This document shows, in pieces, positions 55,537-63,950 of a stretch of 64,000 bases of DNA. The DNA comes from Desulfovibrionaceae bacterium (lineage in GTDB: Bacteria > Desulfobacterota > Desulfovibrionia > Desulfovibrionales > Desulfovibrionaceae), in contig JAHZEL010000012.1 of the NCBI GenBank assembly GCA_019421865.1, positions 49,283 to 113,282 on the forward strand, written 5' to 3'. The position numbers were made by a program, and so were the translations under genes. Numbering within the stretch: position 1 is the stretch's first letter; each line of letters begins with the position of its first letter. The notes under the pieces were generated by a model, which had not been told where the DNA came from, did not search any database, and was given only the letters and a program-made list of their open reading frames with translations.

Positions 55537-57434
55537 CAGAAACTCTGCCCGATGCTGATGTAGATCTGATAGTCCCTGTCATCGTTTTTCTTTTCCAGAG
55601 GAACGGCGACGTCGAGACGGACGGGACCTATGGGAGTGAAGTAGCGCAGCCCGAGGCCCGCGCCCCACTGGAAATCCTGGAACAGGCGCGGGTATTCCTC
55701 TTGATAGACCATACCGCCATCGAGGAAGGGAACGATGCCGATCGACTCGGTCACTCTGAAGCGGGCTTCCAGATTGACTTCATGGAACGAAATGCCGCCG
55801 CGCGGGTCGCCCTGACTGTCTTTGGGACCGATGGCCTGATAGGAGTATCCGCGTACGGAACCTCCGCCGCCGCAGTAGAATCTCAGCGACGGGGGAATGT
55901 TGTTGATGGATACGCCGAGAAAGGAGCCTATCGTCGTTCGGGCGGCGAGCACGAGAAAGTCGTCGTCGAAGGGGGCATAGTAGCCGGAAGCAGTCAGCTT
56001 TGTGGACACGCCGGAAAAGTTGCCGTTGTAGTAACCGCCCGTGGGCGCCACGTCCCACTGAGCGTAGGTGCCCCGGACGGGATTCATGATATTGTTGCGC
56101 GTGTCGCGCCGCAGCGCCAGAATGAGGCTGCTGTAGCGGTATTCGTCCTTCTCTCCCCGGGTGACGGTACCGGTTTCGCTGAATACCTTGGCGCTGGCCC
56201 ACCAGAAGGGGGAAAGCTCGCGCTCCAGCCCTACATAGGCATTGAGCGCCGTGGTATCATAGGCGTCCGTATCTTCACGGAGATAGGAGCTTCCGGCCAG
56301 CAGCTTCTGGTCGGGATGACCGAAGGAGGGCTTTTCAAAATCTGCCTGAAGACCGCGCTTGTCCTGCGCAAAGGGCGCGTTCAGGGTGAGTTTTTCTCCT
56401 GCGCCGAAAAGGTTCCGGTGCTGCCATTCGCCGAGAACGCCTATGCCGGTATCCGTGGCGTATCGCGCACCGGCGCTGACGGTGCGGAAACTGGATTCCC
56501 GCACGTCCACAAGAACCGGAAGCAGAAGAGGCGAGTTCTCGACGGAGTCTGTTTTTACACCTTCGGAGGACGGGGCCGCCTTGACGTCCACAAAGCGGAA
56601 CAGTCCGAGCCCCTGCAGTTCGCGCCTGTAGTCCTGCAGGCGTCTGTCGTCCCAGGGTTCGCCCTGTTGCCATGTGGCAAGTCCCTGCAGATATTCGGGC
56701 TTGACCTTGTGCGTTCCCCGTATCTGCGCTTCTCCCATGACGGAAGCCGGACCGGGGGTCACCACCACGTCGGCATTCAGCGTTTTTTCCGTCTTGTTCA
56801 GTGTATAGCGGGTGGATGCCACAGCCGCCTCCGGATAGCCGGAACGATGCAGCGCCTCGGGTATCTTGTCGACGGCGGCAAGAACGTTGTCGGCTTCGGC
56901 GGGCTGCCCAGCGGCTATGGGAAGCGCATCGGGAACGGGATCGGGAACAATGCCGGGAAAAGGCGGCAGGGGCGCGGGGGACGGCATGTAGGAAAGATCC
57001 GTCTTTCCTATGAGATAGCGGGGGCCGGGCGTAAGCGTGAGCGTGACTTTGGCGCTGCCGCCCGGGGTGTCGGCCTCCTGCACGTCGGTAGCGGCGCTGC
57101 CGTCGTAGTAGCCGAGAGAGTGCAGAAGTTTTACGGCGTTTTCCCTGTCCAGTCTTGCGCGGCGCATGAGGCCGATCATGCCGTCCGGCAGCTGATCCTT
57201 CAGCTGAACGAGCTGGCTGTGCTTCTCCATGGCGGAACGGATGGAGGAAGCATCGCTGCTGTCTCCCGCCACTACGATTTCCGTACTGTAGCGGACCGGA
57301 TCCGTTTCAAAAAGCGGAGCGGCATCTTCCGTCCGGCTTTCCGAGACTTCCCGGAAAAGTCCGCAGCCGGAGACCGTGCTCAGAAGAAGCGACGTTCCCA
57401 GCGTAAGCAGGATATGGCGGACAGTGATGCTCAT
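55536..57434 (-). CDS. tamA: TamA-type Omp85 outer-membrane protein with a lipobox
   Basis: A 632-residue Omp85 protein: POTRA-like domains (about residues 40-290), then a 16-strand barrel with the lid-lock motif GGGGSVRGYSYQAIGPK near residue 515 and a final phenylalanine (IYISIGQSF). I start at ATG 57434 because MSITVRHILLTLGTSLLLS gives a signal peptide; it ends in VSGC, a good lipobox, so the mature protein may be a lipoprotein. E. coli TamA has a plain signal peptide; lipidated TamL is known in Bacteroidetes. No strong ribosome binding site is seen, so the exact start is less sure. tamB follows with a one-base overlap. Confidence 0.88.
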   Translation of the reverse strand: MSITVRHILLTLGTSLLLSTVSGCGLFREVSESRTEDAAPLFETDPVRYSTEIVVAGDSSDASSIRSAMEKHSQLVQLKDQLPDGMIGLMRRARLDRENAVKLLHSLGYYDGSAATDVQEADTPGGSAKVTLTLTPGPRYLIGKTDLSYMPSPAPLPPFPGIVPDPVPDALPIAAGQPAEADNVLAAVDKIPEALHRSGYPEAAVASTRYTLNKTEKTLNADVVVTPGPASVMGEAQIRGTHKVKPEYLQGLATWQQGEPWDDRRLQDYRRELQGLGLFRFVDVKAAPSSEGVKTDSVENSPLLLPVLVDVRESSFRTVSAGARYATDTGIGVLGEWQHRNLFGAGEKLTLNAPFAQDKRGLQADFEKPSFGHPDQKLLAGSSYLREDTDAYDTTALNAYVGLERELSPFWWASAKVFSETGTVTRGEKDEYRYSSLILALRRDTRNNIMNPVRGTYAQWDVAPTGGYYNGNFSGVSTKLTASGYYAPFDDDFLVLAARTTIGSFLGVSINNIPPSLRFYCGGGGSVRGYSYQAIGPKDSQGDPRGGISFHEVNLEARFRVTESIGIVPFLDGGMVYQEEYPRLFQDFQWGAGLGLRYFTPIGPVRLDVAVPLEKKNDDRDYQIYISIGQSF

Positions 57435-57646
57435 GCTGCAAGCACTAGCATGGGTGTGCCCGACTTGCAAGGGAAGGCGGAAGACGCGCCGGAAGGAAAT
57501 CACGCTCAGGACTTCATAGGCCGACGTATTTCCTGAAGAAAACGCACAAATCGGAGCGAAGGAAGTGATCTTCCTGTGCGGGCAGAGCGCAGAAGTATGG
57601 GGGGAAAGGGCGGCCAGGCGCACGCCGGTCCGGCCTTTCTGCGGGC

Positions 57647-57674
57647 TGGACAGAACATCGTGCCGGAGTATACT
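57647..57674 (+). promoter_or_regulatory. Promoter of folK
   Basis: TGGACA and TATACT are 16 bases apart and 29-56 bases before the folK start. The rest of the divergent 268-bp spacer to tamA contains a TGCAAG/CTTGCA inverted repeat near 57437-57469. Confidence 0.65.
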
Positions 57675-57702
57675 TTCCTGAAAAAGGATGGAAAGAACTA
57701 TT

Positions 57703-58203
57703 ATGACTCAAGCCTTTGTCTGCCTCGGATCCAACATGGGGGATGCGCAGGCGCATCTTGCCGGAGCACGAGAGTCCCTTTCGACCATGCCCGGCGTGAC
57801 GGTTTCGGCCTGCTCTTCGCTGTACAGTACGGAACCGCAGGGAAGAAAGGATCAGCCCTGGTTTCTGAATCAGGTGATCCGGCTCGACTGCGAGGAAGGC
57901 GTGACGGCCGGGGCGCTGCTCGACTTCATGCTGGAGCAGGAACTCGTCATGGGACGTGTGCGTCATGCGGACGATCATTTCGGCCCGCGCGTCATCGACA
58001 TGGATCTGTTGCTTTTCGGCAATGAAGAGAAAAGCGATGGCGAACATCTCATTCTTCCGCATCCCCGCATGACGGAAAGAGCCTTTGTTCTGGTGCCTCT
58101 GCTTGAAATTGCTCCGGATCTTGTCATGCCGGACGGAAGGAATGTGAAAAGTCTGCTGGATAAATTGTCCTGGCGTCTTGAAGGTTCCGTCATTTTCCAA
58201 TAG
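57703..58203 (+). CDS. folK: HPPK, 6-hydroxymethyl-7,8-dihydropterin pyrophosphokinase
   Basis: Transfers pyrophosphate from ATP to the pterin in folate synthesis. The start FVCLGSNMGDAQAHLAGARE, the LYSTEPQGRKDQPWFLNQV substrate loop and the signature HFGPRVIDMDLLLFG are complete in 166 residues. ATG 57703 is chosen because GGAAAG lies eight bases upstream; the ATG five codons earlier touches its own AAAAAGG. A small YHS-type gene follows after 63 bp. folP is not nearby. Confidence 0.94.
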   Translation: MTQAFVCLGSNMGDAQAHLAGARESLSTMPGVTVSACSSLYSTEPQGRKDQPWFLNQVIRLDCEEGVTAGALLDFMLEQELVMGRVRHADDHFGPRVIDMDLLLFGNEEKSDGEHLILPHPRMTERAFVLVPLLEIAPDLVMPDGRNVKSLLDKLSWRLEGSVIFQ

Positions 58204-58266
58204 ATTCACTCATGCGCTGCTTTCGCAGTGTTCTTGTGGCAACGATAACCTCGCTCAGGAGAGAGT

Positions 58267-58539
58267 ATGATCATCAAGGTAGTCATTTTCGCGCTGGTCT
58301 GCTATGTGCTGTACAGACTGTTCATGAACGACAGCAAGAAAAGGGCGGAAAAGGAAGCCCAGCAGCAGAAGAAGCGCATGGACTCGGGAGAAATGGTCAA
58401 GGATCCCGTCTGCGGAACCTATGTGGACAAGGATAACGCCATCACCGTGCGCAACGGCGATCAGACCCTGCACTTCTGCAGCTATGAATGCCGTCAGAAG
58501 TATATCGACCGGTTCAACGAACAGCAGAAGCTCGACTGA
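58267..58539 (+). CDS. Small membrane-anchored YHS/TRASH-like metal-binding protein
   Basis: A 90-residue protein with an N-terminal membrane helix (IIKVVIFALVCYVLYRLFM), a charged lysine/glutamine linker and a C-terminal YHS-like fold, MVKDPVCGTYVDKDNAITVR then HFCSYECRQKYIDRF. The three cysteines in DPVCG and FCSYEC are typical of this group. The family is thought to bind metals; partners are unknown. It probably shares the folK transcript and is followed by a perfect terminator. Confidence 0.82.
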   Translation: MIIKVVIFALVCYVLYRLFMNDSKKRAEKEAQQQKKRMDSGEMVKDPVCGTYVDKDNAITVRNGDQTLHFCSYECRQKYIDRFNEQQKLD

Positions 58540-58571
58540 TTTTTGGCCTTCGGCCGTATTTCGGAGCATTG

Positions 58572-58609
58572 AAAAGAGGCGGAGAAATGAAAATTTCTCC
58601 GCCTCTTTT
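58572..58609 (+). terminator. Rho-independent terminator after the YHS-like gene
   Basis: A perfect 17-bp stem (58572-58588 with 58593-58609) with a four-base loop and four T residues at the base. Confidence 0.9.
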
Positions 58610-58746
58610 GGTGTCGTTACAGGATGACGCCGTCTCCTGCGGGCGGTGCTCATGCCACGGCAGCTTCATGCATCCGGCAGAGCCGCACGGCGGGGAGGCA
58701 GCGGAATTTTGAAGTCCGGGCAGGGGCCGCTTTCAAGCGTGCTGCG

Positions 58747-59403
58747 CTAGGAAAGATCCGTTTCCCTGAAGGCGCAGAAGAAGCGCCTGGTGCCGTTGAC
58801 CGTATACTGGGCGGTTCCTGCGCTCGCCCACGGCAGGCTGCTGTCGGGGATAAGTTCTTCCCGGGTAAGAAACACGACGCATCCGCCCTCGGTAAGATGG
58901 CCGCGGACAAAGGCAAGCATTTCCTTCCAGGGCATGAAGGCCCGGCTTACGATGAGATCGGCCTTCTTGCCTTCCATGAACTGCTCGGCCCGCCCTCTGA
59001 ACACCTGCGTTCCGGGCAGAGGACAGCGCGCCAGCACCGTGGAAAGGAAAATGGTGCGCTTGTCGCGGGATTCCACCATCCAGTAGCTGCCGTCCTGCCA
59101 GACCATGCGCAGGGGAATGCCCGGAAGCCCGGCGCCGGAACCGAGGTCCCATGTTTCGGGAGACGCCGGAAGGCCCGGAAGAATGCTTTTCCTGAGAAAG
59201 GCAGCCAGGTGGAAGCTGTCGAGAATAAGATCTTCCAGAGCGTCTCTCCAGTGCCTTGCGCCCACAAGATTCATCATCCTGTTCCAGCGCATGAGCAGGT
59301 CAAGATACGCCGCAAGCTGCGAGGACTGTTCCGCCGTAAGCGTGAAGCCCGCATCTGCGCACAACTTACCGATAATGGCGGGGGAACAGTCATGCTTTGC
59401 CAT
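58747..59403 (-). CDS. rsmG: RsmG, 16S rRNA m7G527 methyltransferase
   Basis: Methylates N7 of G527 in 16S rRNA using SAM. The LLMRWNRMMNLVGARHWRDAL segment, the SAM-binding loop TWDLGSGAGLPGIPL and IVSRAFMPWKEML are characteristic. The ATG at 59403 overlaps the acyltransferase stop by 14 bases; a TTG three codons earlier is an alternative. The 218-residue length is usual. It is the last gene of the rsmE-rarA-plsC-rsmG run. Its loss is known to give low-level streptomycin resistance in other bacteria. Confidence 0.92.
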   Translation of the reverse strand: MAKHDCSPAIIGKLCADAGFTLTAEQSSQLAAYLDLLMRWNRMMNLVGARHWRDALEDLILDSFHLAAFLRKSILPGLPASPETWDLGSGAGLPGIPLRMVWQDGSYWMVESRDKRTIFLSTVLARCPLPGTQVFRGRAEQFMEGKKADLIVSRAFMPWKEMLAFVRGHLTEGGCVVFLTREELIPDSSLPWASAGTAQYTVNGTRRFFCAFRETDLS

Positions 59404-60163
59404 CGGCAGCAACCCATTCGTCGAAGCTGTTTTTGATGAAGTTCACGATGGCCGCGTGCTCTTCTCTGCCCGGTCCTTTAATTTCCACCGGTTCGCCGAA
59501 GCGCACATGAACGGGAAGAGAGGGCTTGATCCAGCCCATGTCCTTGATGAGGGATCCTTCGCCCCAGGCGTCGGTCTTGAGCGCCACGGGCACGACGGGC
59601 ACGTGAGCCTTGCGGGCCAGCTTTACGCCGAGACTGTTGAAGTCTTCGGGCTTCACGTCGGGCTTGCGGCTGCCCTGAGAAAAGATGATGACGGATCTGC
59701 CGGATTCAAGATGCTTCAGGCCGCCTTCCATGACCACGGTGAGATCCTCGCGGGGATTGCTGCGTCCGATGGCCAGCGGATCGCGGGAGGCGAGCACGGG
59801 GCCGAGGCAGGGATAGTCGAGCAGAGATTTCTTCACCACGAAGGTTACGTCCTTGCGGGGCTGGATGATGCAAGGCAGGAAAAAGGTCTCCAGCGTGCTC
59901 ATGTGATTGGCCTCGAACACGCAGGGGCCTTCCTCTTCAAGATGTTCCACGCCTTCGATGATGACGGGCGTGCCGATGCGTTCCATGAGTCTGCCGACAA
60001 GATAGCTGTCGTACACCCAGCGCGTTGCGTCGTAGCCCCCGGCGGAAGCTACGCGTCCTGCCCGGTACATGATGCCGGCCAGAGACAGATAGAAACGCAG
60101 GGAGGGGAACATGCCTGCAGCATGTCCCTCCGACCGGTAATTGCGGGAATAATACTGTTCCAT
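59390..60163 (-). CDS. PlsC-like 1-acyl-sn-glycerol-3-phosphate acyltransferase
   Basis: A 257-residue membrane-associated acyltransferase, likely adding the second acyl chain to lysophosphatidic acid. The catalytic block is ANHMSTLETFF, that is H-x4-E where the textbook motif is H-x4-D; the phosphate-binding block is IIFSQGSRKPD in place of FPEGTR, and VVPVALKTDAWGEG is the fourth block. The deviations suggest a distinct branch of the family and leave the substrate open. It starts 15 bp after the rarA stop and overlaps rsmG. Confidence 0.85.
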   Translation of the reverse strand: MEQYYSRNYRSEGHAAGMFPSLRFYLSLAGIMYRAGRVASAGGYDATRWVYDSYLVGRLMERIGTPVIIEGVEHLEEEGPCVFEANHMSTLETFFLPCIIQPRKDVTFVVKKSLLDYPCLGPVLASRDPLAIGRSNPREDLTVVMEGGLKHLESGRSVIIFSQGSRKPDVKPEDFNSLGVKLARKAHVPVVPVALKTDAWGEGSLIKDMGWIKPSLPVHVRFGEPVEIKGPGREEHAAIVNFIKNSFDEWVAADGKA

Positions 60164-60178
60164 ACTCGTTTCCGTCGG

Positions 60179-61399
60179 TTATTTCTTTTCTATGGGCGCG
60201 ACACGGCGATGACGCTTGTGCCACGCGTTGAGCCGGGGTTCGTCCCCCTGATCCTTGCTCTGATAGTAGCGCCGCGCAACCACGGTTTCAGGCAGATATT
60301 CCTGATCCACCCAGGCGCCGGGAAAGTTGTGCGGATACTGATAGTCCTTGCCGTAGCCCCACTGCTTCTGCATCTTCGTCACGGCGTTGCGCAGATGCAG
60401 GGGAACGGGCTGCATGCCGTTGTTCTTTATTTCTCTCGTTACGTTGTGATAGGCCGCGTAGGTGGAATTGCTCTTCGGCGCCAGCGCCAGATAAATGGTC
60501 GTTTCTGCCAGAGGAATGTAGCCTTCCGGCATGCCCACGAATTCCACGGCCTGCTGACAGGCCACGGCCATCGGCAGCGCATGGGGATCGGCCAGCCCCA
60601 CGTCCTCCGAAGCGGAAAGGATGAGGCGCCGGCAGATGAAGCGGGGGTCTTCCCCGCCTTCCAGCAGACATGCCAGATAGTAGAGCGCGGCATCCGGATC
60701 GCTTCCCCGGATGGATTTGATCATGGCGGAGGCAAGCTCGTAATGGCTGTCGCCGTCCTTGTCGTGACGCGCCACGACTTCCGGCATGACTTTCTGTACC
60801 CCGGCCAGCGTGCGCTGATCTTCCGGAAGACCGGAAACATATTCCACGAGATTGAGCAGGGTCCGGGCGTCTCCGTTGGAAAGAGCGGAAAGAAATTCCA
60901 GCACGTCGTCGGGAAAGGCGGTTCCGGTTTTTTCCGTGCCGCGACGGGCCAGCGCGAGCAGGTCGTCGCGTCCGAGCGGCTTCAGCCTGAGCACATGAAG
61001 CCGGGAAAGAAGCTGCCGCGTGACGCTGAACGAAGGATTCTCCGTCGTCGTGGCGATCATGGTTATCTCGCCGCTTTCAAGGATGGGCAGAAAGAAATCC
61101 TGCTGAGCCTTGGAAAAGCGGTGAAGTTCGTCGAGAACCAGAATTTCCACCCCGGCGAGTTGCCTGCGCAGCTGCTGGATTCCGGCTTCGGGAGCGGAGA
61201 GGCGCAGCATTTTTTTTCCGGTGGCGCGGGCCAGCAGCAGGGCGAGCGTGGACTTGCCGCACCCCGGAGGCCCGAAAAGAAGCAGGCTCGGAAGAGACGG
61301 ACGGTTCAGAAGCGCCTGTATCTGCGCGCGCAGATGAGGCTGCCCCACGAAATGTTCCAGATCGGAAGGACGAAGACTTTCCGGCAGCGGACGGTTCAC
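60179..61399 (-). CDS. rarA: RarA/MgsA AAA+ ATPase
   Basis: A clamp-loader-like ATPase acting at stalled replication forks. The RPSDLEHFVGQPHL start, Walker A FGPPGCGKST, Walker B ILVLDELHRF, sensor 1 MIATTTENPSF and the C-terminal MgsA domain (GSDPDAALYYLACLLEGGED) are intact in 406 residues. I use GTG 61399, which has GGGAGA six to seven bases upstream and overlaps the rsmE stop (GTGA); a GTG ten codons earlier lies inside rsmE without a binding site. Confidence 0.92.
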   Translation of the reverse strand: MNRPLPESLRPSDLEHFVGQPHLRAQIQALLNRPSLPSLLLFGPPGCGKSTLALLLARATGKKMLRLSAPEAGIQQLRRQLAGVEILVLDELHRFSKAQQDFFLPILESGEITMIATTTENPSFSVTRQLLSRLHVLRLKPLGRDDLLALARRGTEKTGTAFPDDVLEFLSALSNGDARTLLNLVEYVSGLPEDQRTLAGVQKVMPEVVARHDKDGDSHYELASAMIKSIRGSDPDAALYYLACLLEGGEDPRFICRRLILSASEDVGLADPHALPMAVACQQAVEFVGMPEGYIPLAETTIYLALAPKSNSTYAAYHNVTREIKNNGMQPVPLHLRNAVTKMQKQWGYGKDYQYPHNFPGAWVDQEYLPETVVARRYYQSKDQGDEPRLNAWHKRHRRVAPIEKK

Positions 61400-62130
61400 T
61401 GTTGTTCTCCCGGATGCTGACGTTTCCACCAGTGCAGGCCGAGGGCCATCATGGCGGCAGTTTCCCAGCGCAGTACGCGCTCTCCCATGCTCAGAGCCTG
61501 GAATCCCGCCTGGATGAGCTTTTCCGCCTCATCCGGTGTAAAGCCGCCTTCCGGGCCGATGACGCAGAGCGTTCTACCCGGCAAGCCGAGAAAGGCTTCC
61601 GACATGAAGCTCTGGGAGGGCAGACCGCTTTCCAGAAGAACCTGCTTATGTTCAAACCCCTCGGAGGCTCTGATAAGCTCGTCTACGCCTCCGGGTAGCG
61701 TACGCAGTTCCGGCAGCCAGGGATTGCGGCACTGTTTTGCGCCGGCCACCAGCGAGGCGTGCCAGGTTTCCTTGGCATCCTGCGGCACGGGGAACTGACT
61801 GCGCTTTGCCTGCCAGAACCACAGACCGTCGGCTTCCAGTTCCACGGATTTTTCCAGTATCCAGCCGCGGCGGGCTTCCTTGCCCCAGCCCACGGCCAGC
61901 ACGACGCCGGATGTCGGGCGGGGATGCCGCGTTTCGTTCAGTATCTGCAGCGATGCGTTCTGTTTTCCGATCCTGAGGATACGGCACAGCGCCTCGCGGC
62001 CTTTGCCGTCGAGTACCAGGACTTCGTCGCCGGGATGCAGTCTGAGTACTCTGCCCATGTGATGGGCTTCCGCTCCGGCAATTTCAAGTTCGCTCTGCCA
62101 GTGTTCCGGCGGAAGGTAAAACGTATGCAT
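61396..62130 (-). CDS. rsmE: RsmE, 16S rRNA m3U1498 methyltransferase
   Basis: A SPOUT methylase acting on U1498 of 16S rRNA. The N-terminal PUA-like part contains GAEAHHMGRVLRLHPGDEV, and the knot carries LCVIGPEGGFTPDEAE and MGERVLRWETAAMMAL. The 244 residues fit. It heads the four-gene operon with two rRNA methylases, a replication-fork ATPase and an acyltransferase, and has its own promoter 40-70 bp upstream. Confidence 0.93.
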   Translation of the reverse strand: MHTFYLPPEHWQSELEIAGAEAHHMGRVLRLHPGDEVLVLDGKGREALCRILRIGKQNASLQILNETRHPRPTSGVVLAVGWGKEARRGWILEKSVELEADGLWFWQAKRSQFPVPQDAKETWHASLVAGAKQCRNPWLPELRTLPGGVDELIRASEGFEHKQVLLESGLPSQSFMSEAFLGLPGRTLCVIGPEGGFTPDEAEKLIQAGFQALSMGERVLRWETAAMMALGLHWWKRQHPGEQQ

Positions 62131-62170
62131 GGCTGATATTCTCCTGAAAGGACCGATCTTCTTTCTCTCT

Positions 62171-62199
62171 TATACCCGCTCGACATCGTTTTGAAAAGT
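62171..62199 (-). promoter_or_regulatory. Promoter of the rsmE operon
   Basis: TTTTCA and TATAAG on the minus strand are 17 bases apart and lie 41-69 bases before the rsmE start. Confidence 0.5.
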
Positions 62200-62216
62200 C
62201 CGCAGACGGCGCGGCG

Positions 62217-62927
62217 TCAGGCAAAGAAGCGCAGCCAGAGCATGGAAAGCGGCATGGAAAAGAGAAAGGCGGGCAGCATGCTCAGAATGGGAAACTGCAT
62301 GATGCCGCAGGTCCGCAGCCCTGTGGCCAGCATGATGAATCCGCCGCAGCCGGAAAAATTGTCCAGAAGAAAAGGCGAGGTGTACTGACCGACGAATCCT
62401 GCCGAAAGAAGGACGAGCATCTGGACCAGAAACTGCGGAACGCAGAGAATGCCGATGATGGCACCGGTATTGGCGGCAATGAACAGGGCTGTGGGAAAAT
62501 CAAGCAGCGCCTTGATGATGAGCAGCGAAGGATCGCCGGTGAGTCCTTCCTGCATGGCGCCGAAGAATCCGAGTCCGCTGGCGGCAAAGACGACAAGAAA
62601 TATGGAAAACTGTTCCCGCATGTATTCCAGAGAGCTGCGCTGTTTTTTGCCGATGCGGCTGAATGCGGAGGCCACCTTCTGAGCCAGAAGCATGATGAGA
62701 TGCTCAAGCCTGAACATTTCTCCCACGAGCGTTCCGATCAGAAGAGCACAGACGACGGGCGGCAGCGCCTGCGTCTTGCCTATCATGAATACGCCCATTC
62801 CTATGTTGATGCAGCCGAAAACCAGCAGAAGGTGTCTGCGGAAGGTTTCCCCCAGAAGCCTGCCGACGTAGCTGCCGATGACTGCACCGAAAAAAATGCA
62901 CGACGAATTGATTTCCGGACCGATCAT
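62217..62927 (-). CDS. DUF554 membrane protein
   Basis: A 236-residue inner-membrane protein with about seven hydrophobic helices, of the DUF554 (YdfK/YqgA) family. Characteristic stretches are FFGAVIGSYVGRLL near the start, LGFFGAMQEGLTGDPSLLII in the middle and GGFIMLATGLRTCGI near the end. A transport role is often suggested but not shown. It starts with a ribosome binding site AAGGAG and lies upstream of the rsmE promoter on the same strand. Confidence 0.87.
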   Translation of the reverse strand: MIGPEINSSCIFFGAVIGSYVGRLLGETFRRHLLLVFGCINIGMGVFMIGKTQALPPVVCALLIGTLVGEMFRLEHLIMLLAQKVASAFSRIGKKQRSSLEYMREQFSIFLVVFAASGLGFFGAMQEGLTGDPSLLIIKALLDFPTALFIAANTGAIIGILCVPQFLVQMLVLLSAGFVGQYTSPFLLDNFSGCGGFIMLATGLRTCGIMQFPILSMLPAFLFSMPLSMLWLRFFA

Positions 62928-63502
62928 GTTTTTTCTCCTTTTTTTACATGAGACACGGATTATGCGGATGCACAGGTATTTGTTTGAAATGATCTTTCAG
63001 GCACGGCGGACCGTGCCGGCATGAAATGACTTCATGTCGGAAATATGCTGCATCGTGGCAGAAGGCGCGCAGTCGACCGCAGCACGCAGTCGCGCGGCGG
63101 TTTCTGCTGAATATAGGAGCCGGAAAACAGGCGGGAGAGAGGGCGGAAGATGCGTGACGAGAAGCGTTCCCCGGAAAGGGGAAGTGCATGGCGGGCAGAG
63201 ATCTTGCGGAGTTGCTCTTTGAGTCCTGAACGGCGGCCATACCCTAAAACGGTGATACGGGTGACGTCAAGGGAGGCTGGGAAAGGATATGTGACCGGCT
63301 GGAGGATAAGGAACAAGGCGTTCTTTGATGGCGACAGCTCTGGCGCAGGAGAACAGGTTTTGGCCGGGAAGGGGGCATGTCCCGCACCAGATTTTCGTGA
63401 CGTCAATATTTTGTAATATTCCGGAAAGACTTTTCAACTTGATCTTTTTACCGAGCGGAGAGAATTTCAGAACAAGGGGTCACTACATTCAAGGAGTCCT
63501 GT
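62928..63502. other. Gene-free spacer before the last ORF
   Basis: Short frames cross on both strands but lack start signals. The last part (63410-63480) is AT-rich and probably carries the promoter of the following gene, though I cannot pick one with confidence. Confidence 0.45.
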
Positions 63503-63877
63503 ATGGAACTTTACGAAGAGATAAGAAACGCCCTGAAAAGAAGAGGCTGCCCTTGGATTGAAGAACATATCTTCGAATTCATGGGACAGAAGCTTCGTTT
63601 TGATATTCATGATCTTGGACAGAACTACATTCTGAGGATCGTGCACCGTGCGGTGGACGGCAGCAGGGCAACGCCGTCTGAACCTTATATACGCAAGGAC
63701 TTTTCCCTGGAGAAAACTGTTGCCAAGAGTTCTCTCAGCAACGGAAGTTTGAAAAAGACCTGCGAGACTCTGGCCGACGGTTTTCTGTTCTGGCTTGAGG
63801 GCATGTGCTTTACGCCGACTGTCGCCAGGGAAGTCGTTCCGGTGAGAAGGGGTGGCCGCCCGCGCTCCAGGCGTTGA
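63503..63877 (+). CDS. Protein of unknown function with basic C-terminus
   Basis: A 124-residue cytoplasmic protein starting MELYEEIRNALKRRGCPWIE after AAGGAGTC. Alternating charged and hydrophobic segments (FMGQKLRFDIHDLGQNYILR) suggest an alpha/beta fold. The tail VVPVRRGGRPRSRR is strongly basic. No domain is recognised. It is transcribed alone and ended by a strong terminator. Its start region shares 14 identical bases with that of the Sm-like gene at 45090. Confidence 0.65.
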   Translation: MELYEEIRNALKRRGCPWIEEHIFEFMGQKLRFDIHDLGQNYILRIVHRAVDGSRATPSEPYIRKDFSLEKTVAKSSLSNGSLKKTCETLADGFLFWLEGMCFTPTVAREVVPVRRGGRPRSRR

Positions 63878-63915
63878 TGCCCCGGACAGGCCCGCGCCGC
63901 AAAAGGAGCCGTTTA

Positions 63916-63950
63916 TCCCCCGAAGTGAAGAGCTTCGGGGGATTTTTTAT
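63916..63950 (+). terminator. Rho-independent terminator after the last ORF
   Basis: A perfect 10-bp stem (63916-63925 with 63933-63942) with a seven-base loop is followed by TTTTTTATT. Confidence 0.92.
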
